In this document: positions 1-12,728 of the stretch, piece after piece
How positions within the stretch are numbered: the first letter of the stretch is position 1
How the letters are laid out: every line of letters starts with the position of its first letter
Source of the DNA: Balaenoptera acutorostrata
Taxonomy: Eukaryota; Chordata; Mammalia; Artiodactyla; Balaenopteridae
Assembly: GCF_949987535.1 (NCBI RefSeq)
Contig: NC_080081.1
Location: forward strand, 64,563,603 to 64,627,602
Length of the DNA: 64,000 nucleotides
Direction: 5' to 3'
Position numbers and translations under genes: made by a program
The notes under the pieces: model-generated
What the model was told of the DNA's origin: nothing
The model's database searches: none
What the model saw: only the letters and a program-made list of their open reading frames with translations

Positions 1-127
1 GTCCTATGAAACAAATATTACAAACAAACCAGATCCAGATATATGGGAACAAAATATACTGTACCCCAAAGGGCATTTCTACAAAGGTGGTAAGACCAGA
101 GCACCTTGAATGGATAATCTCACATGT

Positions 128-169
128 AGGAATATAAATATAAATATAAATGTAAATATAAATATAAAT
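128..169. repeat. AAATAT-type hexanucleotide repeat
   Basis: A short tandem array of ATAAAT/ATAAATG units, about seven copies with one substituted unit. Confidence 0.85.
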
Positions 170-694
170 GAGAAATACCGTTGTACTCATCATAACTACA
201 AAACAAAATCATTAGTATTTCTGACCTGATTATTGATATCTCAATCCTTCTCTCAGTCAAATTTTTTAAAAGGAAGGTAAAGTGGGAAAAATCAATTTGA
301 GAGCTTCAAATTTAAAGTTAAACAACATATTGATTGTTCATGTATATAATCAATGTCTATCTGTTCCTGATAGTGGCAAGATATAATTGGCTATACACAT
401 CAACTAAGTTTAAGAAAGCCCCAAAATCCATTAAGTTCAGCTATGGAGTGTTCCAAGGCTACTAATTATGTATAGACTATAAATTATTTAATTATGAATT
501 TTAATCTACCTAAATTTTTCAACTGTTTCTCTATGAATTATATCCTAAACTCCCTTCAACATCAACTGCTCAAACAAAATAATTCTGGCTCTCTTCCCCT
601 CAAGTCAAGATCAGGCAATAACAATTCTTTACTAGTTCCAATGCTTCATGATAGAACAATACAGTTGTTCTTTTCGTTACAGCCTACCAAGCAC

Positions 695-860
695 TTTCAT
701 ATACATTATTTCATTTCAGTCTTCCAACAACCCTATGAGGTAAGGCAAGAATTATCACTTTTATTTCACGAACAAGGATAGAAATTTAGGGAAGCTAGGT
801 AACTGATACAAACTTCACTGCTAGAAAGTAGTTGAACAATGACTAGAAACCACGTGTCCT
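695..860. repeat. MIR/L2-like ancient repeat remnant
   Basis: The text around CCAACAACCCTATGAGGTA and the following ATTATCACTTTTATTT stretch resembles degraded MIR. It is too diverged for a firm family call. Confidence 0.5.
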
Positions 861-1088
861 GACTCCATGTCCAATCTGCATTCCGCAATGTCACACAAAC
901 GAAAGTATTTCTAAAAATTACTGAACTTAAAGACTACACTCTTCCTACTTAATCAAACCGTGTGTAAATACAGTGAGAATTAAAATTAAGATTCTAAATC
1001 AAATGCAAGCAGTAAAGAGAGTAGCCTAAACCATCTCCTTTCTACATCAACCTATTTTAATAAACGACATGTTCAAAAGCAATGTTCA

Positions 1089-1401
1089 GGGACTTCCCTG
1101 GTGGTCCAGTGGTAAAGAATCTGCCTTGCAATGCAGGGGACACGGGTTCAATCCTTGGTCAGGGAACTAAGATCCCACATGCTGAGGGGCAACTAAGCCC
1201 ATGTGCCACAACTACTGAGCTCGTGCACTTCAACTAGAGCCTGCGAGCCACAAACTACAGAGCCCACGCGCCCTGGAGCCTGTGCACCACAACTAGAGAA
1301 GAGAAAACCCACACGCCACAACTCGAGAGAAGCCTGCGCACCACAACAAAGAGCCCACGCACCGCAACGAAAGATCCCGCATGCCTCAACAACAAAAAAA
1401 A
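1089..1401 (+). mobile_element. CHR-type SINE
   Basis: It starts GGGACTTCCCTGGTGGTCCA, keeps a B-box-like GGTTCAATCC, has the ACAACTACTGAGC-type body, and ends in a short A run. It lies in INTS6 intron 4, antisense to the gene. No convincing target-site duplication was found. Confidence 0.93.
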
Positions 1402-2027
1402 GAGCAGTTCAAGTATTAAACTAAGAACAGCTTAAAGTTAAAATAAACCTCTGGCACTCACCCTATCACATCACACACAACCAACTCTGCACAATGCATG
1501 CTAGTAGAGAATACGTGAGGTTAGCTATAAATTATTTATACGGTATTTGACTTAGAATTAAAATGCCCAAACACCTTCACTTTTCCTAGTTTTAACCTCC
1601 TCTTGGCTTTGCTGTACTCTAGTCTAGGAGTCTCCATAGTGCAGTACACGTGACAAACCACTGAAATATGGGAAGAAATTATTAGAATGCTGTCTCCATT
1701 TTTTTAGCCTGAAAATAAGAATTCATTTTACTAAATTTACTATATGAACTGACACTGTGACCCTCACATAAACTCAAAAATACCTATATAATTGAGATGG
1801 GTGGTAGGCTCCAAAATTTTTCACAGAAGGGATTCCTATTCAAGAAAATGTAGAGGCCACTGCTACAAACAACAGAGAAGGTAAATGAGTTCTAGGAGCC
1901 AGATGACTCTAGATTGCATCAAATAAAGAGAGAACCTACTTAAGGTTTCAATATCCTACCATGTACACATAAATAAAGATTTTTCAACTGCATTTGCATA
2001 ATCCATGCTGATATAAACATAACTTAC

Positions 2028-2117
2028 CTCATCCTGGACTCCACTGGTAGTAGTCAACTTGCTCCCATCAGTAATTGTAATAATTATTGCTGGCTCCAAA
2101 AAAAAAGGGTTTCTTCC
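2028..2117 (-). CDS. INTS6: INTS6 coding exon 4 (residues 114-143)
   Basis: This small exon was found by reading the minus strand for the continuation of exon 3. Thirty codons begin GRNPFFLEPAIIITITDGSK and end TSGVQDE. The aspartate of ITDG (D130) is the last MIDAS residue of the VWA domain. The acceptor is TTTTTTGACTTTAG|GGAAG and the donor is GAG|GTAAGTT, both phase 0. Codons 117-119 contain an uninterrupted run of nine T (positions 2098-2106 on the plus strand as A). The next exon, expected to begin LHLPLNSPL, is not present in positions 1-2027, so intron 4 is at least 2 kb. Confidence 0.95.
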
Positions 2118-3143
2118 CTAAAGTCAAAAAACACATTGATCGTATTAAGGTCTAGAGATCAGCTTAATTATTCTATTCTGAGTAAAAAGTTAATTTTCAG
2201 AACAGTATATAAATCCCCCTTTCTTGTTTTTAAATTTTATTTATAGCACATACCTTTTGTACATTTTTTTAAAAGGTTTAGAAGGAAATGTAAACTAAAC
2301 AGAGGTTAACCTTGAAGGGTTAGAATTAGAAAGAGGAAAAAATGGATTTTTCACTTCTTTCTACATTTTTGTATTGTATTAATTTTTACAGTGAGCATCT
2401 ATATTTATGTAACTAACTAAAAGTATTTAATTTCTTAAAAGGGACCCTACATTTCAATTCTAATGATTTGACATATCTAGATATTACAAATTAAAATAAT
2501 AGGTAATTTTCTTTAGAAACTTCTTAAAGAGGAAAGCAAAATACTAGGTGATCCTTTACCAAGTAATCTATGCCTATAATCAAAGTATCTAACCAAGTGA
2601 CTAGGTATGGAAAGGCTCTAAGAGCTGGTTCCAAAGAAACACTAGGCCTACCCTGAGCTTAGCAAAATTTAAGAACAGTCCAATATGAAAAGTTAAAAGT
2701 AAGAAGGATGGCTACTTAAAGAAATTGCTTGGTGAGAGGAGTAAAAAAACAACAGCAGCGGAGGCAATGGAACACAGTGGCACAGAGCTCTTAAAATGCT
2801 CTATAGTTAAGGTGAAATAACTTCAATAACTTCCATTCAAATCTCTGGCCAAGTCACTCTATGAGTACTATGATCAATTCTAGGTGACACATTTTGGTAG
2901 GGACTCAGATAAACATAAGCTTATCTTTTACATATAAATGACTCTCATTTGAGATACTGAAGCAGATTCTGTACAACTCTTTAAGGCAAAACCATGACCA
3001 GAGGGTAGAAGTTTCAAGAGGGTAAACCCTAAGCTGGAAATCAAAGGTATCAAATTCTCTGCTACTAATAGTGTTCAAGAAAGGACAGAACAAAGTTGTG
3101 TTGGATATGATGTAAAACAGCATACGACAAATGCACACTTTAA

Positions 3144-3275
3144 TGGGCATATGAATCACTTGGTGATCTTAATAAAATGCAGGCTCTGGTTCAATAAGTC
3201 TGGGACAAAGACTAAGGTTTCGCATTTCTAACAAGACTGCAGGCTAGGAGACGCTAATGTTCACTGACCATACAT
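3144..3275. mobile_element. MER20-like hAT fragment
   Basis: GAATCACTTGGTGATCTTAATAAAATGCAGGCTCTGG and the later GCATTTCTAACAAG resemble the interior of the nonautonomous hAT element MER20. Terminal repeats are not clear. Confidence 0.55.
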
Positions 3276-3839
3276 AGAATAGCAAGAATGTAGAAGGGTT
3301 ATATGCATGTAATATCTTATGGTTCTGTAACATTTTCCTTACATTTATATAAGTCTCAATCATTAGCAGATTACAGTACATACTCCGTATTTGTTGAATG
3401 AGTTTACCAACACTCTTCACATACGGTAACTGTGATTATAACCTAATCATAAAGTGGGAGCAGGGGGTATCTGGTATATTAAATTTCTTGATCAAGTCAA
3501 AAAAGTGTATGTAAGTGGCATATACAGTTTTCAGACTGGTGTCCAAGAAACAATGGTTCCAGGTAGAGAAAACTTCCTCTGGTCATATAAAATTAAAATA
3601 TGTTGGCTATAACCTTTTAAGCTCTCAAACGCACAGTCGCATTCAAATGTTACTAGAACCTTGTAGGAGAAAGACATGAATTTCCCTTCCCCTCCTCCTC
3701 TACAACATTCATGGCAGATGGAACACATTTTGGGAGACATTACATTACACACCATTCACCCCCAACATAAACAATAAATTCTCATAATGCAGATCTTCTC
3801 TTTAATCGAGAAACGGCCAATGTTCATATTCCCAACCTC

Positions 3840-4010
3840 TGAGCTTTGATTGGCTCCCTCAAGAAGAATGCTTTTCCTTTTCCCTGCCCACAACCCATCC
3901 AATTCCAAATCATTTTTTAAGGCCCAGTTTAAGTCTTCCTCTTCTGCCTTGAAACCTTCCCTGATTACTCTGGCCTTGAATAATTCAGCCCTTTCCTTCT
4001 CCAAATTTTA
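3840..4010. repeat. L2-like remnant
   Basis: The stretch around AAGGCCCAGTTTAAGTCTTC and TTGAAACCTTCCCTGATTAC matches the familiar 3' end of L2 LINEs (the segment encoding a C-terminal piece of the reverse-transcriptase ORF). It is short and degraded. Confidence 0.6.
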
Positions 4011-4169
4011 AGAGTGGTAGTTATCAAACTTAAATTAATAAAAGTATAAATATAACGTTTCCTCAAATAAAATTGGATTTAGAGTGCTTTCATGGAGTAC
4101 ATTTTGAATACCGCTTCCCCACAGCATTTATCCTCTCCTTCTCATATTTTCAATTTAAATATACAACAC

Positions 4170-4275
4170 CTCACACAACAACGTAAATGTAATTAACACT
4201 ACTGAACTCTACACTTAAAAATGGTTAAGGTGGTAAATTCTGTTATGCGTTTTTACTACACTTCTTAAAAAATAC
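4170..4275 (+). mobile_element. L1 3'-end fragment
   Basis: AACACTACTGAACTCTACAC, then AAAAATGGTTAAGGTGGTAAA, is the same 3' terminal sequence seen again at about 20,130-20,215. It is an old truncated L1 copy. Confidence 0.7.
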
Positions 4276-5324
4276 ACCATCTTGTACTGTTTGCTATTGT
4301 TTCCTGTTTGAATACACTAAAGGCAAGGATCATGTCATAATTCTTCCTCAGCACTGAGCACAAAATATCTAAGCACTGGACAGTTAAATATTCATTGATT
4401 CACTGATTATAGCCTAATATAGACCTGCCCAAGTTCACAGAGCCACTCGGAACTACACAAACTTCAACAAGCTTCAAAATATATAGATGTTACTTACCTT
4501 TACCTCAATATAAATGGGTGCTTCCCAAACTTAACATATAGCAATTTGCTAGGCTACAAGGGTATACCACCTCCTTCCTACATATGTCCAACCGTCCATT
4601 GTCCATTCATTCATGTTTGTCATTCAAACATTTACTGAGTGGCTACCGTACATAGGAATTGTGTTAGATGCATGATACATAATCACTACTCTCACACATC
4701 ATAAACGTATGTACCTATGTACCTATAATAACTCTCCTCTCCTGGTCTCTACAAATACCATTTTAGCTCAAAAATTGGCAAAGGGAGATAAAGAAAATCA
4801 AGACGTCCTAGTATCTTCGAAACTACTATACCTCGCTTTCACCCTTAAGCTAAAACTACTTTGGCTGACATGCAAATCTGTTAATGCCACTAGAGCATGG
4901 ACTAAATACTTGCAAAAGTGTCTCTGTATCACCTTTACATTTTAACCTAAATCAAAGTCATACTTTCTGATCAAACATTGGACACCCATCTATTCTTATT
5001 TCTGTGTAAACACGATCAGAATTATCCGCCGAAAGATTGGTCATATTTATAATTAAACGACAATGGTCTACAATTATTAAGAACTTTACGGATGATGATG
5101 TCCACCCAAAAGCCAATACGTACTTTCTAAAGAACCACAATGTCTAAAAGTCAAGTTCAAATGTATTAAAATTTAGCAAAAAGTCTGAGTTATTAAAATT
5201 TAAGCTAAATTCAAACACTAAAATCAAAGTTACTTTTTCCTTGACAACAAAGCTTTCAATTGATACTTTACTAGAGTCTTATACACATAATACTCCTCAG
5301 AGTCTATGCCTGAAATTACTGTAA

Positions 5325-5510
5325 TAACCAGGTACTTGATAATAACAATAAAGCACTTATATTTATCTCATTTGACCCTAAAAACTTGGTGAGGTAAAAT
5401 GTTTAGGGAGATTAAACAATATAACCCTAAGTCACACAATTGTAACTGGCAATGCCAGAACATGATTCCAACTCTAAATCGCATGGTCTTTCTACAGCAT
5501 CTGAAGGTCC
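5325..5510. repeat. MIR remnant
   Basis: AAGCACTTATATTTATCTCATTTGACCC, the following GGTGAGGTAAAATG, and the AAGTCACACAATTG segment fit a degraded MIR SINE. Confidence 0.55.
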
Positions 5511-6056
5511 TACTGGTAGCAGCTAAATTCTCTTGAATACAATTCTATACCAACCTGGGTTGTGCCACAGTCACACAACAGTGAATGTTATTACAATTAG
5601 TTTGGTTTACTATATTCTATCTGCAGTAAAATTAACTACGTACAGTAAGACTATTCCATTACTTGGTTTCCTGTTGCTCTGTGATGTCTTACCTACCAAT
5701 TTTTCTATATATAAATCAATATACCACCTCCCAGCAAAAACACAGTAAAACAAAATGCTATATAGATAGATAGATATCACTTACTTTTGAAAACTATATA
5801 ACTTCAATCAACTTTCACTTTACATACAAACAAAAAAATAAATATTAAGTTTTTAATGACTTTAAATTTTGGAAAATACAGGTAAAGATCAAAGGCAGAG
5901 AAAAGTAAAGAAAAATATGGCTATCCTCATTTCACCTATCTACTCACTTAACCCTACTGTGCCTAAGAGCCCTTCCTTTCTAAGGTGAAAGAGTTTAGTC
6001 AAGAATCACAATAAGAAAAGCAATAGTGTTAGTTATGATAAAAATTAGAATAATGA

Positions 6057-6460
6057 GGGACTTCCCTGGTGGTCCAGTGGTAAAGAATCCTCCTTACAAT
6101 GCAGGGAACTCGGGTTCGATCCCTGGTCGGGGAACTAAGATCCCACATGCCACGGGGCAACTAAGCCTGCATACCACAACTACTGAGCTCGTGCGCCTCA
6201 ACTAGAAAGCCCGCGTCCTGCAAAACTACAGAGCCCACGCGCTCTGGAACCTGTGCGCCACAACAATAGAGCCCATGCACCCTGTAGCCTACACGCCACA
6301 ACTAGAGAAGAGAAAACCCGCACACCACAAGTAGAGAGAAGTCTGCGCACCGCAACGAAGAGTCTGCGTGCTGCAAGGAAAGATCCCAGGTGCCTCATCG
6401 AAGATCCCATGTGCTGCAACTAAGACCCGACGCAGCCAAAACTAAACAAATTTTTTTTTT
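6057..6460 (+). mobile_element. CHR-type SINE with perfect target duplication
   Basis: A long-bodied copy in INTS6 intron 3, antisense to the gene. It is flanked by AATTAGAATAATGA at 6043-6056 and 6461-6474 (14 bp, identical). The tail is unusual: it ends in about ten T after AAACAAA instead of an A tract. Confidence 0.95.
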
Positions 6461-9158
6461 AATTAGAATAATGATTTAATGAACGTAATTTATACACAAA
6501 AGGAGGGTTTTTTTCCTTCAGGGAAAAGTTATCCCAACCTCTATATAAAACTGATTGTCTTAACATTTATCTAAGCGTAAATTTCTAAATCACCTGCAGC
6601 AAATGAGCAGACCATATTGCGCCATGAAGCTTCTTAGGCATAGTTTTAGGCTGCTCCTCCTCCGCCTTTGGTAGTACACTTACTCTTGGTAGAAGCGCGT
6701 AAGTAACTGGCATCTTTCTCTGACATTCTCTTTTATCCAGCAAACTAAAACACGTTTTTGGTTGTCTGCTAGTATCACAAGATTATTTTTTTTCATGTTT
6801 TACAAAAAATAAACATTTCAAAAGTCTAAAGTTATGATTTAATCAGTGTAATATAATGTTTTTAGCTATTCAGGGCCAAGCCTCTGCAGTTTAATAATTC
6901 TCAAATCTTTATATTTAAAAGTCACTACTTTCCATTTTTATTCTTAATAAGTATGTTTATGAAGTCACTCAATTTGGGGACAGTTCATATTAGAATTTGC
7001 CTCAAAATTCACCTTGGTCATAAAGCTAGACTTTAGCTTAGTTGAGTTGAAAAGAAAAAAAAAAAAAAAAATTTAAGCTCTGCTACAACAAAGGCAGCCA
7101 GTAGAGGGACTAAAAGTTTACTTTTGCCATTGGCAAAACTAAACTCAGATGTTTTACTCTCACTGGTTTTTGGCATAAAGAAATCTAGACATGTAACAAA
7201 AAATACAGTGCAAAGTATAATACTCTACCTCTAGAGATATTTACTAATGGAAATCTTGTCATTTAGAAAATTTGGTTTTAATATTGGTCAAAAGTCTCAG
7301 GTAAAAGAGTTTTGTTAAAGACAAATACAAAAACTTTTACTTCACGTAAGGTCTCTCAATAATTTAACAGTATTCTGATGTTAAACGAATTAAGGCATAA
7401 AATCTCCATAAGAAAATTTAAAGAATATAATTAAAGTAAGTAGGTCTTATCCACTAAAACCTATTTCATTTTTGCAAAGAAAATGCTTTTGAAAATGTTA
7501 AAACAAGTTATTTAGCAAAAATAGTTTTGAAAACGTAAAATCAAGGCTAATTTACCTTCAAATATAAACTAACCTGGTTCTCAGAATCAGCATTTTTAGT
7601 TTTACCCAAGAAATTTAAAACATAGGGTGAAGAGGCACAGGAATTTTACTGTACCCTTAAACAAGTCTTTATTATCTTCTGAAGCGAAAGGAAGGCAGCC
7701 CTGAGCATTCAGCAGACCTTTTAGTGGCTACCTCTGCTGCAGGACCAAAGGCCTCGAGTCTTCTTTCCGTGCCACCATGCTCCACCATGATTATCATTGC
7801 TTTAAACAAATCCCAGAAAGACAGCCAAGTGCCTGTCTATGCTACACTTTTCCCAGGGCAGGGAAAATGTACACCAAAGATCCACTCTCTGGCTCTCTCC
7901 TGTGACAGCAACTTCGGCTAACCCACATCTATTACTGGCTAGCTATTTTACTATGTGCCAGGAAAGCTATGGCCAACAGAAATCACCCAAAAAGATGTTA
8001 AGGTGTATAACATTATACGTCTAGGCTAAAAGTATATTACCTAGCAGAAAATCAAAAAGTTCCAGAAATAGCCCGTGCTTTTTTTCAATCTAAAACTTCC
8101 TTTTCAAGTAAATTACAGTGACAACAAGCAAAAATGTAAGGAAATGGAAAGGGCAGCCCTGAGAAATAAGTACTACATCACTCAAGGTTCTCATGCATAT
8201 ACTGGACAAGTACCTAGCAGGATTGCTGCTAAAAATTTTGTAAGTTAAGTTCAAGACTAGAGCTTTAGGTTCCCTTTATTTACATCACTGTAGAATCTAT
8301 ATAAATACTGAAAATATGAAAAGAGTCCTGCATTATCTACCTTATTTTTCTCTATTACCATAGATAATAAAGAGGTAACAATATATGTTCTTCTAAAATA
8401 TGATAAACCACCTCATATTCATTTAGAAACTTTTTCTGACACTTCCCTTTATAATTTGTCAAAAATCAGATTCTATAAAAAATATAAAATACAGAAACAT
8501 TAATATTAAACGTATTTTTCTACTTTAAGCTTATTTCTAAAAGTATTAGATTGCAATTCACATCCAAAGCCTTATTAGTCATAATACTAATAAACACTTC
8601 TACAACTATACAGAATTGAGAAAAGAGGCTTTTAATACATACTTTGCAACACAAGTCAACCAGAATAAATAACATTCTTTAGTTTAATATTACTCAAACT
8701 TCAGACATTTGAATACCACAACCAGAATTTTTTCAATATCTACTTATTACCTGCACTAATATTTATATACTCAATATTTTTCTTTAAATCAGTTCCTTTT
8801 TTTTATTTTAGCCTCAAACTCTAGCAATAAGACCTATGAAATCATTCTATTCAATAACTCACTGTCATTAATATTGTTTAGCTTTTTTTTTTTAAAGGGT
8901 GGGGGGGTTCATTATATTACAGGGATGAATACACAACTGGTTAATTACACGTTCCAAACAAAATATAATCATTATTTAAGTCAGTAAAGGCCCAACAGGC
9001 TTACATTAAGATCAATATTCCAAGGCCAGAATTACAAGTTTTATGTTTGTTTTCAAATTCAGCAAGATTACTTTTAGAGTCAAGACCCCAAGTAGTGTGG
9101 CATAAATAAGTCTTTTGATGTAAAAACGCAGATATTCATCTTAAGAAATTAGTGCTTT

Positions 9159-9313
9159 GGGTGGTGGTGTCATGAACTGGGAGATTGGGATTGACATATA
9201 TACACTAATATGTATAAAATGGATAACTAATAAGAACCTGCTGTATAAAAAAATAAATAAAATAAAATTCAAAAAAAAGAAAAAGTTTTTGCTGAAAAAG
9301 CAAAAAAAAAAAA
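9159..9313 (+). mobile_element. Very short L1 3'-end insertion
   Basis: The body (GGGAGATTGGGATTGACATA, then ATAACTAATAAGAACCTGCTGTA) is the 3' UTR of a whale/ruminant-lineage L1, as at 33,622-33,768. It stops early and passes into A-rich tail with a small hairpin-like TTTTTGCTGAAAAAGC. Flanking repeats AAGAAATTAGTGCTTT (9143-9158) and AAGAAATCAGTGCTTT (9314-9329) differ at one base and mark the insertion. Confidence 0.85.
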
Positions 9314-9841
9314 AAGAAATCAGTGCTTTTAAAATAATACCTTCGACTACATACAAAAGATTTCTGAAGGATACACACTATAAACTGATTAATCATGGTT
9401 GCCTCTGAAGAACTGAAGTGAGCAACTGTATAACTTTCTCTAATGCTTGAACTTTTTAACCATGTGCATTTATAACATATTCAAAACAAGTACTCTTCAA
9501 AATTAAAATGTGCTTAGTATCCAAAAATAAAACTTTAAAAAAAAATCTCCTGGTGTATAGAAACCTAGTACTTAGAATACATTAAAGTATAAACTAAAGA
9601 AAAACATGTTAAAATTCCCCATTAAAAGAAATATATTTTTAGTTTCAAGTAATGCCATTATACAATTGTGTACCAGTACAGTTCCTTTATCTATTTAATT
9701 CCTTATTTTTAAAAAAACAGCATTAGAAACAGATGGAATAATAAGACTTGAGCAAAAGTAGGAGGGAATCTCATGTATTTATTTTAACATAATGAGTAAG
9801 GAGCAATATCCTAGGATTTGATTTAAATAATAAACTAAATA

Positions 9842-10030
9842 CAGCTGATCCTTGAACGCAAGGGGTTGAGGGGCGCTGACCCCTGCACAGTCAAAAATAC
9901 ACATATAACTTAATAGTCGGACCTTCGTATCTGTGATTCCGCAACCTCAGATTCAACCAACCCCAGACTGTGTAGTACTGTAGTATGCAAGAAAAAATTC
10001 CACATGTAAGTGTCATTCAAGGGTCAGCTG
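9842..10030. mobile_element. Tigger/MER44-type MITE
   Basis: The ends are inverted repeats: CAGCTGATCCTTGAA at the left and TTCAAGGGTCAGCTG at the right, 14 of 15 positions pairing. The element is flanked by TA on both sides, the target of Tc1/mariner-type transposons. At 189 bp it has no transposase. The family name is from memory of the terminal sequence. Confidence 0.8.
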
Positions 10031-10469
10031 TAGAAGTAATGTAAAAAGTATTCACTATAAGAACTGAAGAATTACTAGCCTGACTTTGTGAAAAAGATGA
10101 ATGTTAAACTCAATGACTGATAAGACTAACAATGAGTGCATCAAAGGACAGTAATATAAATTAAATGTATTTAAATATTAAATATTTAAATAATTTCACA
10201 GAATTTTGAGTTTTACATCTGAACTGGAGTCTAAAGTTTGGATAAGATTACTCTAACAAATAAATAATTGGTTTTGATATTATTTAATAAATAGTAGCAG
10301 GCAAACAGTGTTTATACTGGCATAAAAAGAGTAATGAGGGTATCAGAAATATAATTTTACTTAAGAAATACTAACATTCTGGATAAAGAACCTAATACAT
10401 CCATTATACTAAATGGATTGCGTGGTGTTAATTTAATTCCAGCAAAGCATATAATAATAAACATGTTAG

Positions 10470-10608
10470 GGAATTCCCCGGCAGTCCAGTGGTTAGGGCT
10501 CTGCGCTCTCACTGCCGAGGGCCCAGGTTTGATCCTTGGTCAGGCAACTAAGATCCCACAAGCTGCGCGACACAGCCAAAAAAATAAAATAATTTAAAAA
10601 AGAAAAAA
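10470..10608 (+). mobile_element. CHR-type SINE, short form
   Basis: GGGAATTCCCCGGCAGTCCA head, a compact body ending CACAGCC, and an A-rich tail. The direct repeats AAACATGTTAG lie at 10459-10469 and 10609-10619. It is antisense to INTS6. Confidence 0.94.
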
Positions 10609-12444
10609 AAACATGTTAGAAACATAACAGAAAAAGTAAAAAAATAAAAGCCAAGATGAAAACACATTTTCAAAGATAGGCAAAGTGATACAGCAATAAT
10701 GCTGAAAATTAATTTAACCTCAAAAAAAAATCATATAGATCTGCCTATTCTATCAAAAATAATCATCTCCTTGGGTGTTGACTACACCAAACCTACAGAT
10801 ATTACTTTTGCAAAAGTCTGATTAAATCACATCTTTAACCATTATCATTACTTCCTTCTAAACATCCATACTATGAATATGCTCTCAAAAGAATCATTCA
10901 CACATACCACAGCTATCCTACAAAAAAGATGGAATTCAACCACAGCATTCTACCTAAGTATCTTTAAGACTACAAGTGAAAATGAAGAACTGCCTAATAA
11001 ATACTGCATATCAGTAAAGTTAGCGATAAAGTATTAAACTTAATAAAGGAAAATAATTCATGATAAGCACTTGGGGAAACTAATAGTCTATTATTTCCCA
11101 TATGCTACAGCTTAAGGTCAACCTCAAAATAATTTAATTGGATAAATCAAAATGCGAGATTTAGTTTTAAGGGGCCCTGCTTTGTAAAAATATATATATA
11201 ATATATGGAATTTTCGTTTTCTAGGAAAGAATTTGTGGCAACCCAATTTCAGTAAGTTATTTTAGGAGGAAATATTTAAATTTCTCCAAACCCATTATAC
11301 AGGTATATGTACTTGACTAGTTTCTAGAAATTCATTCTTGCTAAATTCTGATTCAAACATTTACTGATGCTCATGCTAAGCACCTTCCCAAGTGTTTATA
11401 GATATAAATTTTTCAAAATAGATGACACATTTGGGAAACAAAAAACTAACCACATAATATTTGGGTTCTACTGTTAAAAACAAATTTTTACAAGCCTTCC
11501 TATCTATACATACAAATCCACCAAGGTTTTAAGTTAGAAATGAACCTCATGAAAAAGCAGATGTCACATGTGGATGGGTGGGCGCCTGCACAGATTGCTA
11601 CATGTTTTTGATTGATACTATAGCTCACTGAAATGGAGGCTCTAAGAACATGACAAGATACCTCTTTTTTACATTAGGATTTACATTCAATATAATCTTG
11701 TTTGGGATTAGACATTATCCCTTCTTGATTAACAATAAAATTTAGATGTAAAGATCTCTTACTCTTTCTACTACTTGATTTAGGCCCAATGTTCTGGATG
11801 CAATTACTTGGGTATTCCTTCTAACTTACTGGTTTGAGAAATGGGGTTGACAATTTAAAATGTACAACAAAAATTCAAAATTCTACATTAGTTATTACCT
11901 TCCAAAGTACATAAATGATCAGGAACCGTCACAACTCAAGCATTACATCAGAGGCCACAAAAACATTACTTTGCTTATTCCTAATAATCCAAAGTGCTAT
12001 TATCTGTCATTATCTTAGGGACCCACCAGGCTTTGTAACATCATCCACTGTGGTTTGCAGTCTAACCTTTCACAGAGCACTGCATACTCAATCATCTTCA
12101 ATTTCTGTGATTAAAAATAATCAATTGCTTTTAATCCTTTCAGAATAGTTGTTTGGATGCTTCCAGTGTCTAAACTCCAGAATAAGCAGAATTTGTTGAT
12201 GTTTCCTAATATCTAACTAGGTTCACCAGCTTTAAGACAAAGTGAGAGTTTTCCTTTAACATGCCAGCATCTATCCTGTCAATGACTAGTTACAAATTAC
12301 ATTACCTAATAGCTAATGCTACAATTACTTTTTCTCACATACTCAGAACTGTTTTCCTTTCTATAATAAAGTTTTTTAGATGATATAATCCTCCCAAGGA
12401 CCTTCACATGTTCCCCAGCTTCTCTGAACAAAACTAATAGATGG

Positions 12445-12728
12445 GGGCTTCCCTGGTGGCGCAGTGGTTGAGAGTCTGCCTGCCAATGCAGGGGACACGG
12501 GTTCGAGCCCTGGTCTGGGAGGATCCCACATGCCGCGGAGCAACTGGGCCCGTGAGCCACAATTACTGAGCCTGCGCATCTGGAGCCTGTGCTCCGCGAC
12601 GAGAGGCCCCCGCTTGCCACAACTAGAGAAAGCCCTCGCACAGAAACGAAGACCCAACACAGCCATAAATAAATAAATAAATAAAAGTAACAAAACAAAA
12701 CAACACAGCATTCCATTTAAAAAAACAA
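12445..12728 (+). mobile_element. CHR-type SINE, young subtype
   Basis: It has the GGGCTTCCCTGGTGGCGCAG head, an intact B box GGTTCGAGCCC, and a tail of ATAAATAAATA plus AAC repeats. The 18-bp target duplication AACAAAACTAATAGATGG is exact (12427-12444, 12729-12746), so the insertion is young. It is antisense to INTS6. Confidence 0.97.

Larger units (their letters stand above)
1..2027 (-). other. INTS6: INTS6 intron 4, 3' part missing
   Basis: This stretch follows the exon 4 donor in the direction of INTS6 transcription and runs off the window. It contains a six-base AT-rich repeat near 128-169, an ancient MIR/L2-like stretch near 695-860, and one CHR SINE. I searched by eye for the next INTS6 exon and did not find it. 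Confidence 0.8.

Noticed and set aside
1089..1401. tRNA gene from the A-box and B-box-like sequence
   Set aside because: These are the pol III signals of the tRNA-derived SINE; no cloverleaf with acceptor stem is present.
1..2027. Possible INTS6 exon 5
   Set aside because: Read on the minus strand for LHLPLNSPL and the following conserved residues; not found.
12306..12716. 136-codon open frame on the minus strand
   Set aside because: It is the reverse translation of a CHR SINE; the same peptide words recur at every other SINE of this subtype.
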